From JBBINE01 sp037444025 (lineage in GTDB: Bacteria > Patescibacteriota > Minisyncoccia > UBA6257 > HR35), in NCBI GenBank assembly GCA_037444025.1, contig JBBINE010000015.1, forward strand, positions 1 to 22,201: 22,201 nt of DNA, in the 5' to 3' direction. The notes beneath the pieces are model-generated. The model searched no databases and had not been told where the DNA came from. It saw nothing but the letters and a program-made list of their open reading frames with translations. This document shows positions 1 to 8,298 of the stretch, one piece after another; position 1 is the stretch's first letter, and each line of letters starts with the position of its first letter. The translations under genes and the position numbers were made by a program.

Positions 1-1908
1 GAGAAAGATTCAAATGGTGTTGTTTATATTCCGGGAAAATTAGGTATAGGAACATCCACTCCAAGTGAAAAAGTAGAAGTTTTAGGTAGGGTTAAAGCAC
101 AAGATTTTTGCGTAGATAATAAATGCATGACATCATTGATTTCTTCCAATGAATCTGGAGGTTATTGGGTATCTGCTGATGGCGGAAATAATATTTTTAA
201 CTTAAATTCAGGAAATATCGGCGTAGGTACTCAAAATCCTTCAGCTAAATTTCATATTGTTGTTGGTAATACTACTACCGATGCTTTTAAAATTCAAATA
301 CCTGTTTTGGAATTTACTAGATGGCTTTGGTTAGATGACCATTTTAAATATAGAAGGATTTTAGAATTACGTATTCCACAATATAAAAAAATTTTCTTTA
401 GGGGAACATTTGAAAGATATACTGGGTACCAGCAAATTAATTTAATCTTAGATACCAAAACTTTAATAACTCAAGGTCATATGAAAAATGATTGTTCTGA
501 TATTAGATTTTATCAAGTAGGAATGAAAGAAAAATTAAGTTATTGGCTTGAAGGAAATTGTAATACAGAAAAAACATCTTTCTGGATAAGGGTTTATTTC
601 GATAGTAGAAGCACAAGAATTGATAACGGAATTATTAATATTCATATGTACTATGGTAACCCTAATTTTCAAGTGTCGGAAAGCAATTTTGATAACACAT
701 TTAGTAGAACTGACTGGACAAAAAATTGGTTATATTCAGGAGTTATGAAAGGCTTTATTAGTGTAGGATTTAATGAACCTATAACAAAATTTAACTACGA
801 TAGAAATTTTTATAAGGGTTCACTAGTTGATATTACTCAAGATTATGTAGAAGACGTTCAAACTTCCGAATGGTATGTGAGAAAAGAAGTTTTTATAAAA
901 GGAAAAGTTCTTTATGCTTCTAAATATGACGATGACTATGTATGGGTTCTTGTTTCTCCCGATGGTACTTATAAGAAGATAGGTGGTGATGAAACTGATG
1001 ATGACTTAAGGAATGCTGCTAGTAGATGGCAGGATTTTGATATAAAAAATTTATTTGGTAAAGAAATAGGTCGCTTTATGTGGTTAGGAAGAGGACATAA
1101 TGGTATAAGTCAGGCTTCTCTTTATATGTTTTTTTCTTGGCGTTCCTTTGAGAAACCGTACATTTATACAAGAGACATTCCTCCAGAAACTTACTCTCCA
1201 TCCGAAGAACCATATTTTTCTAATATTGGACCAGAAGAGGATAGAGATTCGAAATCATATATTAGTAATTCTACTGTTTTAGTTGCAAAACAAGGTAGTG
1301 GTAATATTGGAATAGGTACAGATTCTCCTACTGAAAAATTAGAGGTAGTGGGATATATAAAAGCGGAAGGTTTATGTCTTCAAGATGGCGGTTGCTTAAA
1401 ATCAGTTAAATCTATACCTCAAAAATTTTTAACTCAGGAACAATCATTGTGTGCAGATGATAGAGTGGGTCTTTTTTATGAACGAAATTCGCTAGGGGAA
1501 GGAAAAATATCCATCTTTGGAAGCGGTGGTGATTCAGGTGGTACTAGGGTAGGACATAATTGTAATCCTGGTGTGCCTGCTAGCATGAAAACTTTTTATG
1601 TATGGAGCTGGAACGATATTCCATCATCGACTATATTTAAGTTCCAGCCTATAGTTAAAAGAAATGGTTTATTTGTTTATTGTGCTAATGACGTTTATCT
1701 TTATATAGATAGAGATACACCTACGGGAAGGTTGGTAAATTGGCATGGAGGAGATGCGTACGTTTCTGGCACTTATAGTATTTCTGGGGAAAATTGTATT
1801 GGAGGTAGTGGAGGAGCGACTATTACTGCCAGATTATTGATAGAAATTTTACCTTCATATATTTTATCAACATCTACCGAATCTTTGCCATTCAATGGTT
1901 ATAGATAA
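1..1908 (+). CDS. Partial large surface adhesin-like protein with tail-fibre-type repeats and a DUF2341 domain (5' end missing)
   Basis: The reading frame is open from base 1, so the first ATG at 127 is probably internal. Three copies of a GxIGxGTxxPxxKxxVxG repeat, typical of phage tail-fibre and related surface fibre proteins, lie near bases 34-140, 211-270 and 1300-1410. Copies one and three continue into a similar segment containing two cysteines (CVDNKC; CLQDGGC). Between copies two and three is a DUF2341-like domain (about 328-711) with the hallmarks NDCSDIRF, YWLEGNCNT and IHMYYGNP, followed by a β-rich region (about 715-1200) reminiscent of the lectin-like domains often attached to DUF2341. 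The C-terminal 150 residues are Gly/Ser-rich without a recognised domain. No membrane anchor or sorting signal is visible. It starts a tandem set with a WxWS-repeat protein and prepilins, suggesting an extracellular binding role. The ligand is unknown. Confidence 0.8.
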   Translation, partial: EKDSNGVVYIPGKLGIGTSTPSEKVEVLGRVKAQDFCVDNKCMTSLISSNESGGYWVSADGGNNIFNLNSGNIGVGTQNPSAKFHIVVGNTTTDAFKIQIPVLEFTRWLWLDDHFKYRRILELRIPQYKKIFFRGTFERYTGYQQINLILDTKTLITQGHMKNDCSDIRFYQVGMKEKLSYWLEGNCNTEKTSFWIRVYFDSRSTRIDNGIINIHMYYGNPNFQVSESNFDNTFSRTDWTKNWLYSGVMKGFISVGFNEPITKFNYDRNFYKGSLVDITQDYVEDVQTSEWYVRKEVFIKGKVLYASKYDDDYVWVLVSPDGTYKKIGGDETDDDLRNAASRWQDFDIKNLFGKEIGRFMWLGRGHNGISQASLYMFFSWRSFEKPYIYTRDIPPETYSPSEEPYFSNIGPEEDRDSKSYISNSTVLVAKQGSGNIGIGTDSPTEKLEVVGYIKAEGLCLQDGGCLKSVKSIPQKFLTQEQSLCADDRVGLFYERNSLGEGKISIFGSGGDSGGTRVGHNCNPGVPASMKTFYVWSWNDIPSSTIFKFQPIVKRNGLFVYCANDVYLYIDRDTPTGRLVNWHGGDAYVSGTYSISGENCIGGSGGATITARLLIEILPSYILSTSTESLPFNGYR

Positions 1909-1931
1909 AAAATAGAAGATAAAAGTAAAAA

Positions 1932-3584
1932 ATGAGAAAAATCAAAAATATAACAAAAGAGGTAAGAAATATATTTTTGCTTACTTTACTCTTGGTTGGC
2001 TTATTTATTTTAGGATTGACGATTTCTTATAATTTAGTTTTAGGACAATCTTCTTCTGCTAATCAACAATATAAAATTGTAGGATGGGCTTGGTCTGATA
2101 ATATTGGTTGGATTCTTTTTGGCACTACAACTACAACTGAGGATTACTGGGTAAGAACTACAGGAACAGGTTCAGGCGAGAGAGAACTAACTGGGTATGC
2201 TTGGTCTAGTAATATAGGGTGGATTAGTTTTAATAAAAATGACTTGACGGGTTGTCCCAGTAATCCTTGTAAAGCAACGTTGAATCTTAGCACAGGAAAA
2301 TTTTCTGGTTGGGCTAGAGCTTTGGCAGCTTCAACTTCTAATCTATATGAAACCGGAGGATGGACAGGTTGGATCAGCTTAAGTTCCAGTACGCAATATG
2401 GTTTAGATTTGAAAAAGAACTGGCAAACTTTTTCTTCTTTGACTTCTTCTTCTTGGGCATGGGGGGGAGGAGACACATCTAGTAGTAGTGTTATTGGTTG
2501 GATAATAAATTATAATTTAGCCACCTCGCCAATAACTGCATTTCCTAATAAATACATCTTAAGAGTTAATATAGCAACCGGGACAGGGATGGTAAAAATA
2601 GAATCCACTTCTTCCGCTTTTTCCTTAACCTTTTCAGGGTCTTCTGGTGATGCTACAACTACTTATATTGAGGGATGGAGTGATGTTACAATCTATGCTA
2701 GTTCTACCGATGGAACGCAATATGTTAGCTTGTCAGGAGGATGTACGGCAACGGGTACTAACGGAACTTCTTCTTGTAATTTTACAATGGATAGTGATAA
2801 AACGGTAAATGTTTTCTTCAGTTCCACAGCTCCTGGAACAGGTGATAATTTTACATTATCAATTTCCGACTTTAAGGTTTATACCGCCTATTGTACTAGT
2901 ACAGTTTTATGGAATTCAACCTCAACTTTCCCAGTTTCAGAGTACACACGAAACATGGCTTCTAGTTCTGGCTTTCATCCTTTTTCTGGAAACATAGCTA
3001 ACAAAAGCCCAGATAGTTTTGCTAGTACTACTACTCAATGTCCAGAAACTGATGTGGGAAAACCAATAGATATAGGTTTTAAAGCTTCTTGCCGAGTGTC
3101 AACAACAACAAGCGGGGTCAAATGTCCAGAAAATTATAAAATTGATGTTATTTTTAACAAAACAAATACAACTTCATGTAGCGTTAGTTTTCAAGGATTA
3201 ACATTTTCTTCAAGTATAGGTACTTCTAGTATAACTTATACTGTTAACACGAGCTCTCTTCCTACTGATGAGATAAGGATAAATAATTTTTGCTTTCCTC
3301 GATTAGTTCCGGGAAATACAACAAGTATAGAGGTTAGCCTTGTTAGCTCTGGTAGCTCTTCCACTGATACCGTTAAAACCAAGACTGAATTAAGAATATT
3401 TAATTATCAATGTATTTCAGGTTTCTGTCGTCAAGGTGGATATAACGGAATCAGAGGTTTACTTGAGTTAAATTATTGCAAATATTGGGAAAACAGCTCT
3501 TGTGGATTGGGAAAAGTAGAAAAATATAATATGGCTGAGTTAATAAGAAGAATAATTCTTAATATTATGTCTCGGATTAGATGA
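1932..3584 (+). CDS. Secreted WxWS-repeat surface protein with divergent InlB B-repeat-like module
   Basis: A 550-residue exported protein. Residues 13-38 form a hydrophobic signal or anchor ending near VLG-QSS, with no lipobox cysteine. Residues about 45-195 hold repeats of the Trp-rich module seen in many Parcubacteria surface proteins: GWAWSDNIGW (51-60), GYAWSSNIGW (88-97), and degenerate copies near 126-150 and 174-195. Residues about 210-298 resemble the divergent InlB B-repeat/bacterial repeat family, with a Cys pair and the MDSDKTVNVFF-type end. Residues 305-475 are a Ser/Thr- and Cys-rich, probably β-sandwich region. The last 60 residues contain four cysteines and a basic amphipathic tail. 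The start lies 23 bases after the preceding stop, and the stop overlaps the next start as ATGA, implying translational coupling to the prepilin genes. The function is not known; a pilus-associated or cell-surface adhesive role is inferred. Confidence 0.8.
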   Translation: MRKIKNITKEVRNIFLLTLLLVGLFILGLTISYNLVLGQSSSANQQYKIVGWAWSDNIGWILFGTTTTTEDYWVRTTGTGSGERELTGYAWSSNIGWISFNKNDLTGCPSNPCKATLNLSTGKFSGWARALAASTSNLYETGGWTGWISLSSSTQYGLDLKKNWQTFSSLTSSSWAWGGGDTSSSSVIGWIINYNLATSPITAFPNKYILRVNIATGTGMVKIESTSSAFSLTFSGSSGDATTTYIEGWSDVTIYASSTDGTQYVSLSGGCTATGTNGTSSCNFTMDSDKTVNVFFSSTAPGTGDNFTLSISDFKVYTAYCTSTVLWNSTSTFPVSEYTRNMASSSGFHPFSGNIANKSPDSFASTTTQCPETDVGKPIDIGFKASCRVSTTTSGVKCPENYKIDVIFNKTNTTSCSVSFQGLTFSSSIGTSSITYTVNTSSLPTDEIRINNFCFPRLVPGNTTSIEVSLVSSGSSSTDTVKTKTELRIFNYQCISGFCRQGGYNGIRGLLELNYCKYWENSSCGLGKVEKYNMAELIRRIILNIMSRIR

Positions 3585-4102
3585 AATTAGGGAAAAGAGG
3601 GATTACTATAACTGAAGCTGGAATAGCTTTGTTTATTTTGTTAATTTCGATAGCTTATTTAAATAATTTAGCTGTTAGTTATATGTTAACTTTATCTTCG
3701 GTTAAAGAAAGATATTTAGCTAATTCTTTAGCCCAGGAAGGAATAGAATTAGCTATAGCCTTAAGAAATAAACAATTTGAACACAACGTGGGTCGTGTTA
3801 ATCCAACCAATCCTGTTGAGTGGTTAGGAATTCCTAATGAGACTGATACTTATTGTTTAGGTTTAGAAAATGGAGAAATCAAAACCAGTACCAGTCCAAC
3901 AGAGGGTTGTCTAATTATTATCACTTCTTCTCCTGTTTTTTATAGAAAAATAAAATTTGAAAAATATGGCAGTGAGAATTTTGCTTCTTCTAGTATTGTT
4001 AAAGTAACCTCGGAAGTTACTTTTAGAAATTTAGAACCTATTAAAATAGAAACAATATTAACTAGTGGTATATTTATTCCTTTTTCAACTTCTAGTCCAT
4101 GA
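3581..4102 (+). CDS. Type IV prepilin-like (minor pilin/pseudopilin) protein
   Basis: A 173-residue protein with a short basic leader (MKLGKRG) followed by ITITEAGIALFILLISIAYL. This matches a class III prepilin signal: cleavage after Gly7, Glu at position +5 of the mature protein, then a hydrophobic α1 helix. The first mature residue is Ile rather than the usual methylated Phe. The globular part (about residues 35-173) has two cysteines and matches no family I can name; position and size resemble minor pilins of the PilV/GspI type. Start and stop overlap both neighbours by 4 bases, so it sits inside a tightly coupled set. The prepilin peptidase is not in the window. It should act in the membrane before assembly and as part of the pilus after it. 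Confidence 0.75.
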   Translation: MKLGKRGITITEAGIALFILLISIAYLNNLAVSYMLTLSSVKERYLANSLAQEGIELAIALRNKQFEHNVGRVNPTNPVEWLGIPNETDTYCLGLENGEIKTSTSPTEGCLIIITSSPVFYRKIKFEKYGSENFASSSIVKVTSEVTFRNLEPIKIETILTSGIFIPFSTSSP

Positions 4103-4608
4103 AAGGTTTTACTTTAATTGAGGTGGCTATAGCTACATTTATTTTTATAACTTCTTTTGTGGTTATGTTTGAAATGTATGTTAATTTAACTAGGGCTTCT
4201 TTATATACTCAAGAATTACAGCTCGCTTTGGATAATATGAAATTTGGAATGGAAAAAATATGGACAGAAATAAAAACAGGAGCTAATTTTGCGACAACAA
4301 CTAATGGAATTATTTTTAAAGATAAATTTTGTGCTACTACGACAATTACAAAAATTAATGACGAGCTGATTTTTGAGAAAAATGGAGTTACTAGCACTAT
4401 TTTTGACCCTAAATTAGTTAAAGTAGATAATTTTACTTTATCTTATGATAACGTTCTTGGTGGTGATGAATACTATAAACAAAATAGTAAAATTTTTATA
4501 ATCAATTATGAATTAGAGTTAATAACAAAAAATAATTCAATCCCTTATTATTTTCGTCAAGGAGTCGCTCCACTTGAAAGCACCAGGATGAGCTCCTTAT
4601 GCCAATAA
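4099..4608 (+). CDS. Type IV prepilin-like protein (PilW/GspJ-like position)
   Basis: A 169-residue protein with a three-residue leader and a textbook processing site, MKG|FTLIEVAIATFIF: Phe at +1, Glu at +5, then about 20 hydrophobic residues. The remainder is a soluble domain of about 140 residues with two cysteines (in FCATTT and near the C-terminus at SLCQ). The very short leader, ATGA overlap with the upstream prepilin gene and 10-base overlap with the next gene suggest co-translation. In known type IV pilus and type II secretion systems, adjacent minor pilins of this kind form the tip complex that primes assembly. The assignment to the PilW/GspJ slot is inferred from order only. Confidence 0.8.
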   Translation: MKGFTLIEVAIATFIFITSFVVMFEMYVNLTRASLYTQELQLALDNMKFGMEKIWTEIKTGANFATTTNGIIFKDKFCATTTITKINDELIFEKNGVTSTIFDPKLVKVDNFTLSYDNVLGGDEYYKQNSKIFIINYELELITKNNSIPYYFRQGVAPLESTRMSSLCQ

Positions 4609-5057
4609 AAAAAAAGATAACTGAAAAACAAGGTCAGATTTTTATTATAACAGTGGTTTTAATTAGTATATCTTTGTTTTCTATTTATCTTCTTTTAAAT
4701 CCAGTTCATAATAAAATAATTAAAATAAAAGAAGGAGAATATATCAATCAAGCTTATGCTAATGCTGAATCTGTTTATGAAATGTTTAAATATTTTAGTG
4801 AAATAAATAGTGGTCTCGAGGCAACAACTAGTAGAATTGGTGATTTCATAATGAATAAAGCTACAAGTGCTGCTTCTTGTGGGGGACTTACTCTTGATGA
4901 TAATAAAGTTTGCCTTATACATGAAGTAAATTATTTTCTTAGTAATATGAAAAGTTTTTTTGTTATAGATAATATCGGTAATATAGGGGGCCAGTTATTT
5001 TTTAGCAAAGGAGAGTTTAAAAATTTTATTAGAATTATTAATTTTTATGCCCAATAA
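4599..5057 (+). CDS. Single-pass membrane protein, PilX-like position in the minor-pilin set
   Basis: A 152-residue protein with a basic N-terminus (MPIKKKITEKQ), one hydrophobic segment (about residues 13-34, beginning GQIFIITVV) and a soluble domain of about 115 residues with two cysteines. The arrangement resembles PilX-type minor pilins, whose N-terminus is poorly conserved, but the glutamate five residues after a glycine cleavage site is absent, so it may stay uncleaved as a membrane protein. It overlaps the preceding prepilin gene by 10 bases and is last in the set; the next gene has its own promoter. The reading of this frame as real rests on its overlap, membrane segment and AT-rich codon use like its neighbours. 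Confidence 0.65.
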   Translation: MPIKKKITEKQGQIFIITVVLISISLFSIYLLLNPVHNKIIKIKEGEYINQAYANAESVYEMFKYFSEINSGLEATTSRIGDFIMNKATSAASCGGLTLDDNKVCLIHEVNYFLSNMKSFFVIDNIGNIGGQLFFSKGEFKNFIRIINFYAQ

Positions 5058-5130
5058 TAAAAGAAAAAGAGGAGTTAGAAAGAGATATGTTTTTTAATTT
5101 AAGTGATTATTAAGAAGAAAAGTTAACTTT

Positions 5131-5139
5131 TGCTAAAAT
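5131..5139 (+). promoter_or_regulatory. Extended -10 promoter of ligA
   Basis: TGCTAAAAT is an extended -10 element (TGn plus TAAAAT) ending 10 bases before the ligA ATG. Transcription would start about 3-4 bases before the start codon, giving a nearly leaderless mRNA. No convincing -35 box is seen, as expected for an extended -10 promoter. The 92-base gap 5058-5149 holds nothing else recognisable. Confidence 0.5.
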
Positions 5140-5149
5140 TTAATTAAAA

Positions 5150-7210
5150 ATGGATATTCGAGAGGTTAAAAAAAGAATGGAACAGTTAAAGAATACCATT
5201 AATGAAGCTCGATATTCTTATCATGTTTTAAATAAAGATCTTTATTCACCAGAAGTTTTGGATTCTTTGAAGAAAGAACTTTTTGATTTAGAGCAAAAAT
5301 TTCCTCAATTTATTACTCCAGATTCTCCTACTCAAAGAATAGGAGGTAAACCCTTAAAAGAATTCAAAAAAATTCGACATAAAACTCCAATGCTTTCTTT
5401 TAATGATGCTTTTTCTTTTGATGATTTAGAAAACTGGGAACATAGAAATAAAAGAATAAATCCCCGGGATTATGAATATTTTTGCGAACTTAAAATCGAT
5501 GGGTTGGCTATAAAGTTAATTTATAAAAATGGAATTTTAGATGTAGGGGCAACCAGAGGGGACGGTTATTTAGGTGAAGATGTTACCCAAAATATAAAAA
5601 CAATAGAAGCCATTCCCTTATCCTTACTTCCAAGAGAAAGAATAATTTCTAACCTAAAAAATGAAGGTTTAGAAAAAACGATTGACTTTTTTAAAAATGA
5701 ATATCCAGAGGAGATTGAAATTAGAGGAGAGGTTTTTATGTATTTTGAAGATTTTAAAAAGTTGGAAGGATTTGCTAACCCTAGAAATGCAGCTTCAGGC
5801 TCTTTAAGACAGTTAGATCCTAGAATTACCGCTGAAAGAAAACTTGACTCTTTTGCTTATGCTTTGATAACTAATTTAGGACAAAAAACTCACGAAGAAG
5901 AGCATAGAATTTTAAAATGTTTAGGTTTTAAAGTTAACCATAACACTAAAGTTTGTCATAATTTAAAGGAGGTAATTGATTTTAGAAATTATTGGGAGAA
6001 GAATCGCCACAATCTTAGTTATGAAATCGATGGTATTGTGGTGACTATTAATCAAAATAAAATTTTTAAAGAATTAGGAATTGTAGGTAAAGCACCAAGA
6101 GGTGCTATTGCCTTCAAATTTTCACCCAAGGAAGCAACAACGATTTTAGAAGATGTTATTTTTCAAACAGGAAGAACGGGGATAATTACACCAGTGGCTA
6201 TTCTTAAACCAGTGGAAGTTGGGGGAGTTACGGTTAGCAAAGCATCTTTACATAACGAAGAAGAAATCCAGCGTCTTGATGTTAGAATTGGAGATACAGT
6301 AGTGGTTATTCGCTCTGGTGATGTTATTCCTCAAATTTCTAAAGTGATAAAAGAATTAAGAACAGGAAAAGAAAAGAAAATAATTTTTCCTTCTCATTGT
6401 TCTTTGTGTCAAAGTAAACTGATAAAGGAAGGAGCATATTGGCGTTGTCCGAATAAAAATTGTTATGCAGTGGTAAAAGAAAGAATTATACATTTTGCTT
6501 CTAAGGGCGCTTTTGATATTGATGGTTTAGGAGAAAAAATAATTGAAAAACTTATTGATAACGGCTTGATAAAAACTCCGGCTGATTTGTTTAAACTTAA
6601 ACAAGGAGATTTAAGATATTTGTCTGGCTTTGATGTTCTTTCTGAAAGAAACTTAATAAAGAGTATAAATTCAAGAAAAAAAATAAGTTTACCTAGATTT
6701 ATTTTTGCTTTAGGAATCAGACATGTGGGAGAAGAAAAGGCAAAATTATTAGCTCACTTTTTAAAATCCTATCAAGAAAAAATTAAATCACCATCTGATC
6801 TCATTAAACTTACAGAACGATTTCAGGTTAATGATTATTTGATGATTCCCGACTTTGGTGAGAAAGTTAGTCATTCTGTTTTTGAGTGGTTTAATAAGGA
6901 AGAGAATAAAATTTTTCTTGAAGATTTATCAGATTTAGGAATTGAGATTATTGAAGAAAGGGCAACTTCTGGACAACCTTTTAATGGTCAAGTTTTTGCT
7001 TTTACAGGCGAATTAGAAAGATATAGTAGAGAACAGGCAAAAAAAATAGTTGAAAATTTAGGAGCTGAGACAACTGAAAATATATCTAAAAGGGTTAATA
7101 TTTTGGTAGTAGGGAAGTATCCTGGTTCTAAATTAGCTAAGGCTCAAAAATTAAATATTAAAATCATTTCTGAAGAGGAGTTTTATTCTTTACTATCACA
7201 GTATCTCTAA
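5150..7210 (+). CDS. ligA: NAD+-dependent DNA ligase LigA
   Basis: Seals nicks in duplex DNA during replication and repair, using NAD+ to adenylate an active-site lysine. At 686 residues it is the full bacterial length. The N-terminal Ia domain carries the NMN-binding YxYHVL-type segment (about 22-27). The nucleotidyl-transferase motif KIDG puts the adenylated lysine at Lys115. Later come the GEV segment, the SGSLRQLDP region, an OB fold, a four-cysteine zinc finger (HCSLC...WRCPNKNC), helix-hairpin-helix repeats and a C-terminal BRCT domain beginning GQVFAFTGELE. All expected parts are present with no frameshift. It stands alone behind an extended -10 box only 10 bases upstream and is not coupled to the pilus genes before it. 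Confidence 0.97.
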   Translation: MDIREVKKRMEQLKNTINEARYSYHVLNKDLYSPEVLDSLKKELFDLEQKFPQFITPDSPTQRIGGKPLKEFKKIRHKTPMLSFNDAFSFDDLENWEHRNKRINPRDYEYFCELKIDGLAIKLIYKNGILDVGATRGDGYLGEDVTQNIKTIEAIPLSLLPRERIISNLKNEGLEKTIDFFKNEYPEEIEIRGEVFMYFEDFKKLEGFANPRNAASGSLRQLDPRITAERKLDSFAYALITNLGQKTHEEEHRILKCLGFKVNHNTKVCHNLKEVIDFRNYWEKNRHNLSYEIDGIVVTINQNKIFKELGIVGKAPRGAIAFKFSPKEATTILEDVIFQTGRTGIITPVAILKPVEVGGVTVSKASLHNEEEIQRLDVRIGDTVVVIRSGDVIPQISKVIKELRTGKEKKIIFPSHCSLCQSKLIKEGAYWRCPNKNCYAVVKERIIHFASKGAFDIDGLGEKIIEKLIDNGLIKTPADLFKLKQGDLRYLSGFDVLSERNLIKSINSRKKISLPRFIFALGIRHVGEEKAKLLAHFLKSYQEKIKSPSDLIKLTERFQVNDYLMIPDFGEKVSHSVFEWFNKEENKIFLEDLSDLGIEIIEERATSGQPFNGQVFAFTGELERYSREQAKKIVENLGAETTENISKRVNILVVGKYPGSKLAKAQKLNIKIISEEEFYSLLSQYL

Positions 7211-7234
7211 ATATCTTTATCAAAAATGATATTT
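7209..7234 (+). terminator. AT-rich hairpin at the end of ligA (weak terminator candidate)
   Basis: AAATATC (7209-7215) and GATATTT (7228-7234) are perfect inverted repeats around a 12-base loop, beginning within the ligA stop codon. The stem is entirely weak except for one G-C pair, and no run of T follows, so efficient intrinsic termination is doubtful. Confidence 0.25.
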
Positions 7235-7270
7235 GAATTAAAATTATTTTAAAACAAAGATCTTGTAATT

Positions 7271-7276
7271 TATAAT
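7271..7276 (+). promoter_or_regulatory. -10 box of the PfkB-family kinase gene
   Basis: A consensus TATAAT lies 7 bases before the ATG at 7284. With normal spacing to the initiation site the transcript would begin at or within a base of the start codon, so the mRNA would be leaderless. No -35 match is obvious. Confidence 0.5.
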
Positions 7277-7283
7277 TATCTTA

Positions 7284-8216
7284 ATGATAACTGTTTTAGG
7301 AAGTGCTCTTTGGGATATTATTTTAAGACCCACTAAAGATATAGTTTTAAAGGATAAGCATTTGCCTTTAGGAAGCAAAATTGACATCAAAGATGTTTTT
7401 ATTTCCTTGGGTGGTGGAGCTCTTAATGCAAGTAAAACTTTTCAAAATTTAAAAATTCCCTATAAAAGTTATTTTAAATTAGGCAGTGATTTGATAGGAA
7501 ATTCTCTTTTAAAAAAGATTAAAGAAGAAAGGATAAACGCTGAAATTTTTCGACTTAAAGGTAATTCTTCTTTTTCTCTTATTGTTTTAACTGAAACAGG
7601 GGAGAGAACTATTTTTGTTTATCGAGGTAATTGTAACAGCTTTACTTATCAAGAATTGAAAAAAATAAAACTTACTGATTATTACTATTTAACAACTGGA
7701 GATAGTGAGGCTGATATTTTTTTTAAATTTCTTTCTAAGATAAGGGCAAAAGCAAATCTAATTTCTCTCAATCCAAGTCAAAGTTTTCTATTAAAGAAAA
7801 ATTCTTATCAAGCATTAAAGTTGGTTGATGTTTTATTTGTTAACGAGGAAGAAGCTAAAGCTCAGGTAATTAAAAAGATAAATCCCAAGATTTTAGTTGT
7901 TACCTTAGGGGATAAAGGTTGTCGTCTATTTTTTCAAAATTACATTATAACTTCGGGTGTTTTTCCTGTAGCTAAGGTAGTTGACTTTACTGGAGCTGGA
8001 GATTCTTTTGCCAGTGCTTTTTTTGCTAATTTAGTTTTAAGTAAAAAGATTAACGTAGAAAGTCTTAAAAAAGCGATAATTTGGGGAAGTGCCAATGCTA
8101 GTTCTAATATTCAAGAGTTAGGAGCGCAAATCGGTTTATTGAAGAAAAAAGATTATCGGAAATACGAAAAAAAATCATTTTTATTAAAATTACAAGTGGA
8201 ATCTAAGGAATTATAA
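7284..8216 (+). CDS. PfkB-family carbohydrate kinase (ribokinase superfamily)
   Basis: Predicted cytoplasmic ATP-dependent sugar or nucleoside kinase of 310 residues, the usual length. The first PfkB signature region has SLGGGALNASKTFQNL (41-56), where a di-glycine and Asn contact the sugar. The second has DFTGAGDSFASAF (234-246), with Asp240 as catalytic base and GAGD as the anion hole. The NPSQ segment (163-166) and the FVNEEEA segment (185-191) also match ribokinase-fold enzymes. The substrate cannot be told from sequence: ribose, fructose, adenosine or a nucleotide-sugar precursor are all possible. It sits between ligA and the Hsp20 operon with separate promoters on each side, so context gives no pathway. 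Confidence 0.88.
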   Translation: MITVLGSALWDIILRPTKDIVLKDKHLPLGSKIDIKDVFISLGGGALNASKTFQNLKIPYKSYFKLGSDLIGNSLLKKIKEERINAEIFRLKGNSSFSLIVLTETGERTIFVYRGNCNSFTYQELKKIKLTDYYYLTTGDSEADIFFKFLSKIRAKANLISLNPSQSFLLKKNSYQALKLVDVLFVNEEEAKAQVIKKINPKILVVTLGDKGCRLFFQNYIITSGVFPVAKVVDFTGAGDSFASAFFANLVLSKKINVESLKKAIIWGSANASSNIQELGAQIGLLKKKDYRKYEKKSFLLKLQVESKEL

Positions 8217-8217
8217 A

Positions 8218-8246
8218 TTTACAAAACTTTAAAAATGTGTTATAAT
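8218..8246 (+). promoter_or_regulatory. Strong housekeeping-type promoter of the hsp20-ftsA operon
   Basis: TTTACA (8218-8223) is a near-consensus -35 box, followed by exactly 17 bases and TATAAT (8241-8246). TG at 8238-8239 makes it an extended -10 as well. It is the best full promoter in the window. Initiation is expected near 8253, leaving a leader of about 63 bases, much longer than for other genes here. No CIRCE inverted repeat is present. Confidence 0.65.
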
Positions 8247-8263
8247 TAAATAAAGAAAATAAA

Positions 8264-8298
8264 CCTTGTTTTAAATCGATACAGGTCGAAATTAAATT
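8264..8298 (+). promoter_or_regulatory. Possible structured 5' leader of hsp20
   Basis: The leader between the predicted start (about 8253) and the ATG at 8316 contains inverted repeats: CCTTGT (8264-8269) against ACAGG (8281-8285) with one bulged T, and alternatively TTTAAATCGA against TCGAAATTAAA. These are weak AT-rich stems and do not clearly cover the start codon. A heat-sensitive leader is conceivable but not shown. Confidence 0.2.

Noticed and set aside
2144..2476. Open - strand frame of 110 codons opposite the WxWS-repeat gene
   Set aside because: It is a shadow of the Ser/Thr-rich repeat coding sequence, has no promoter, and shows no recognisable motif.
2809..2997. Open + strand frame of 62 codons in another frame of the same gene
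   Set aside because: Fully contained in the WxWS protein gene, which has a better supported frame.
4209..4922. Two open - strand frames opposite the prepilin and PilX-like genes
   Set aside because: Composition is that of the complementary strand of AT-rich genes; overlapping + frames have clear prepilin or membrane signals.
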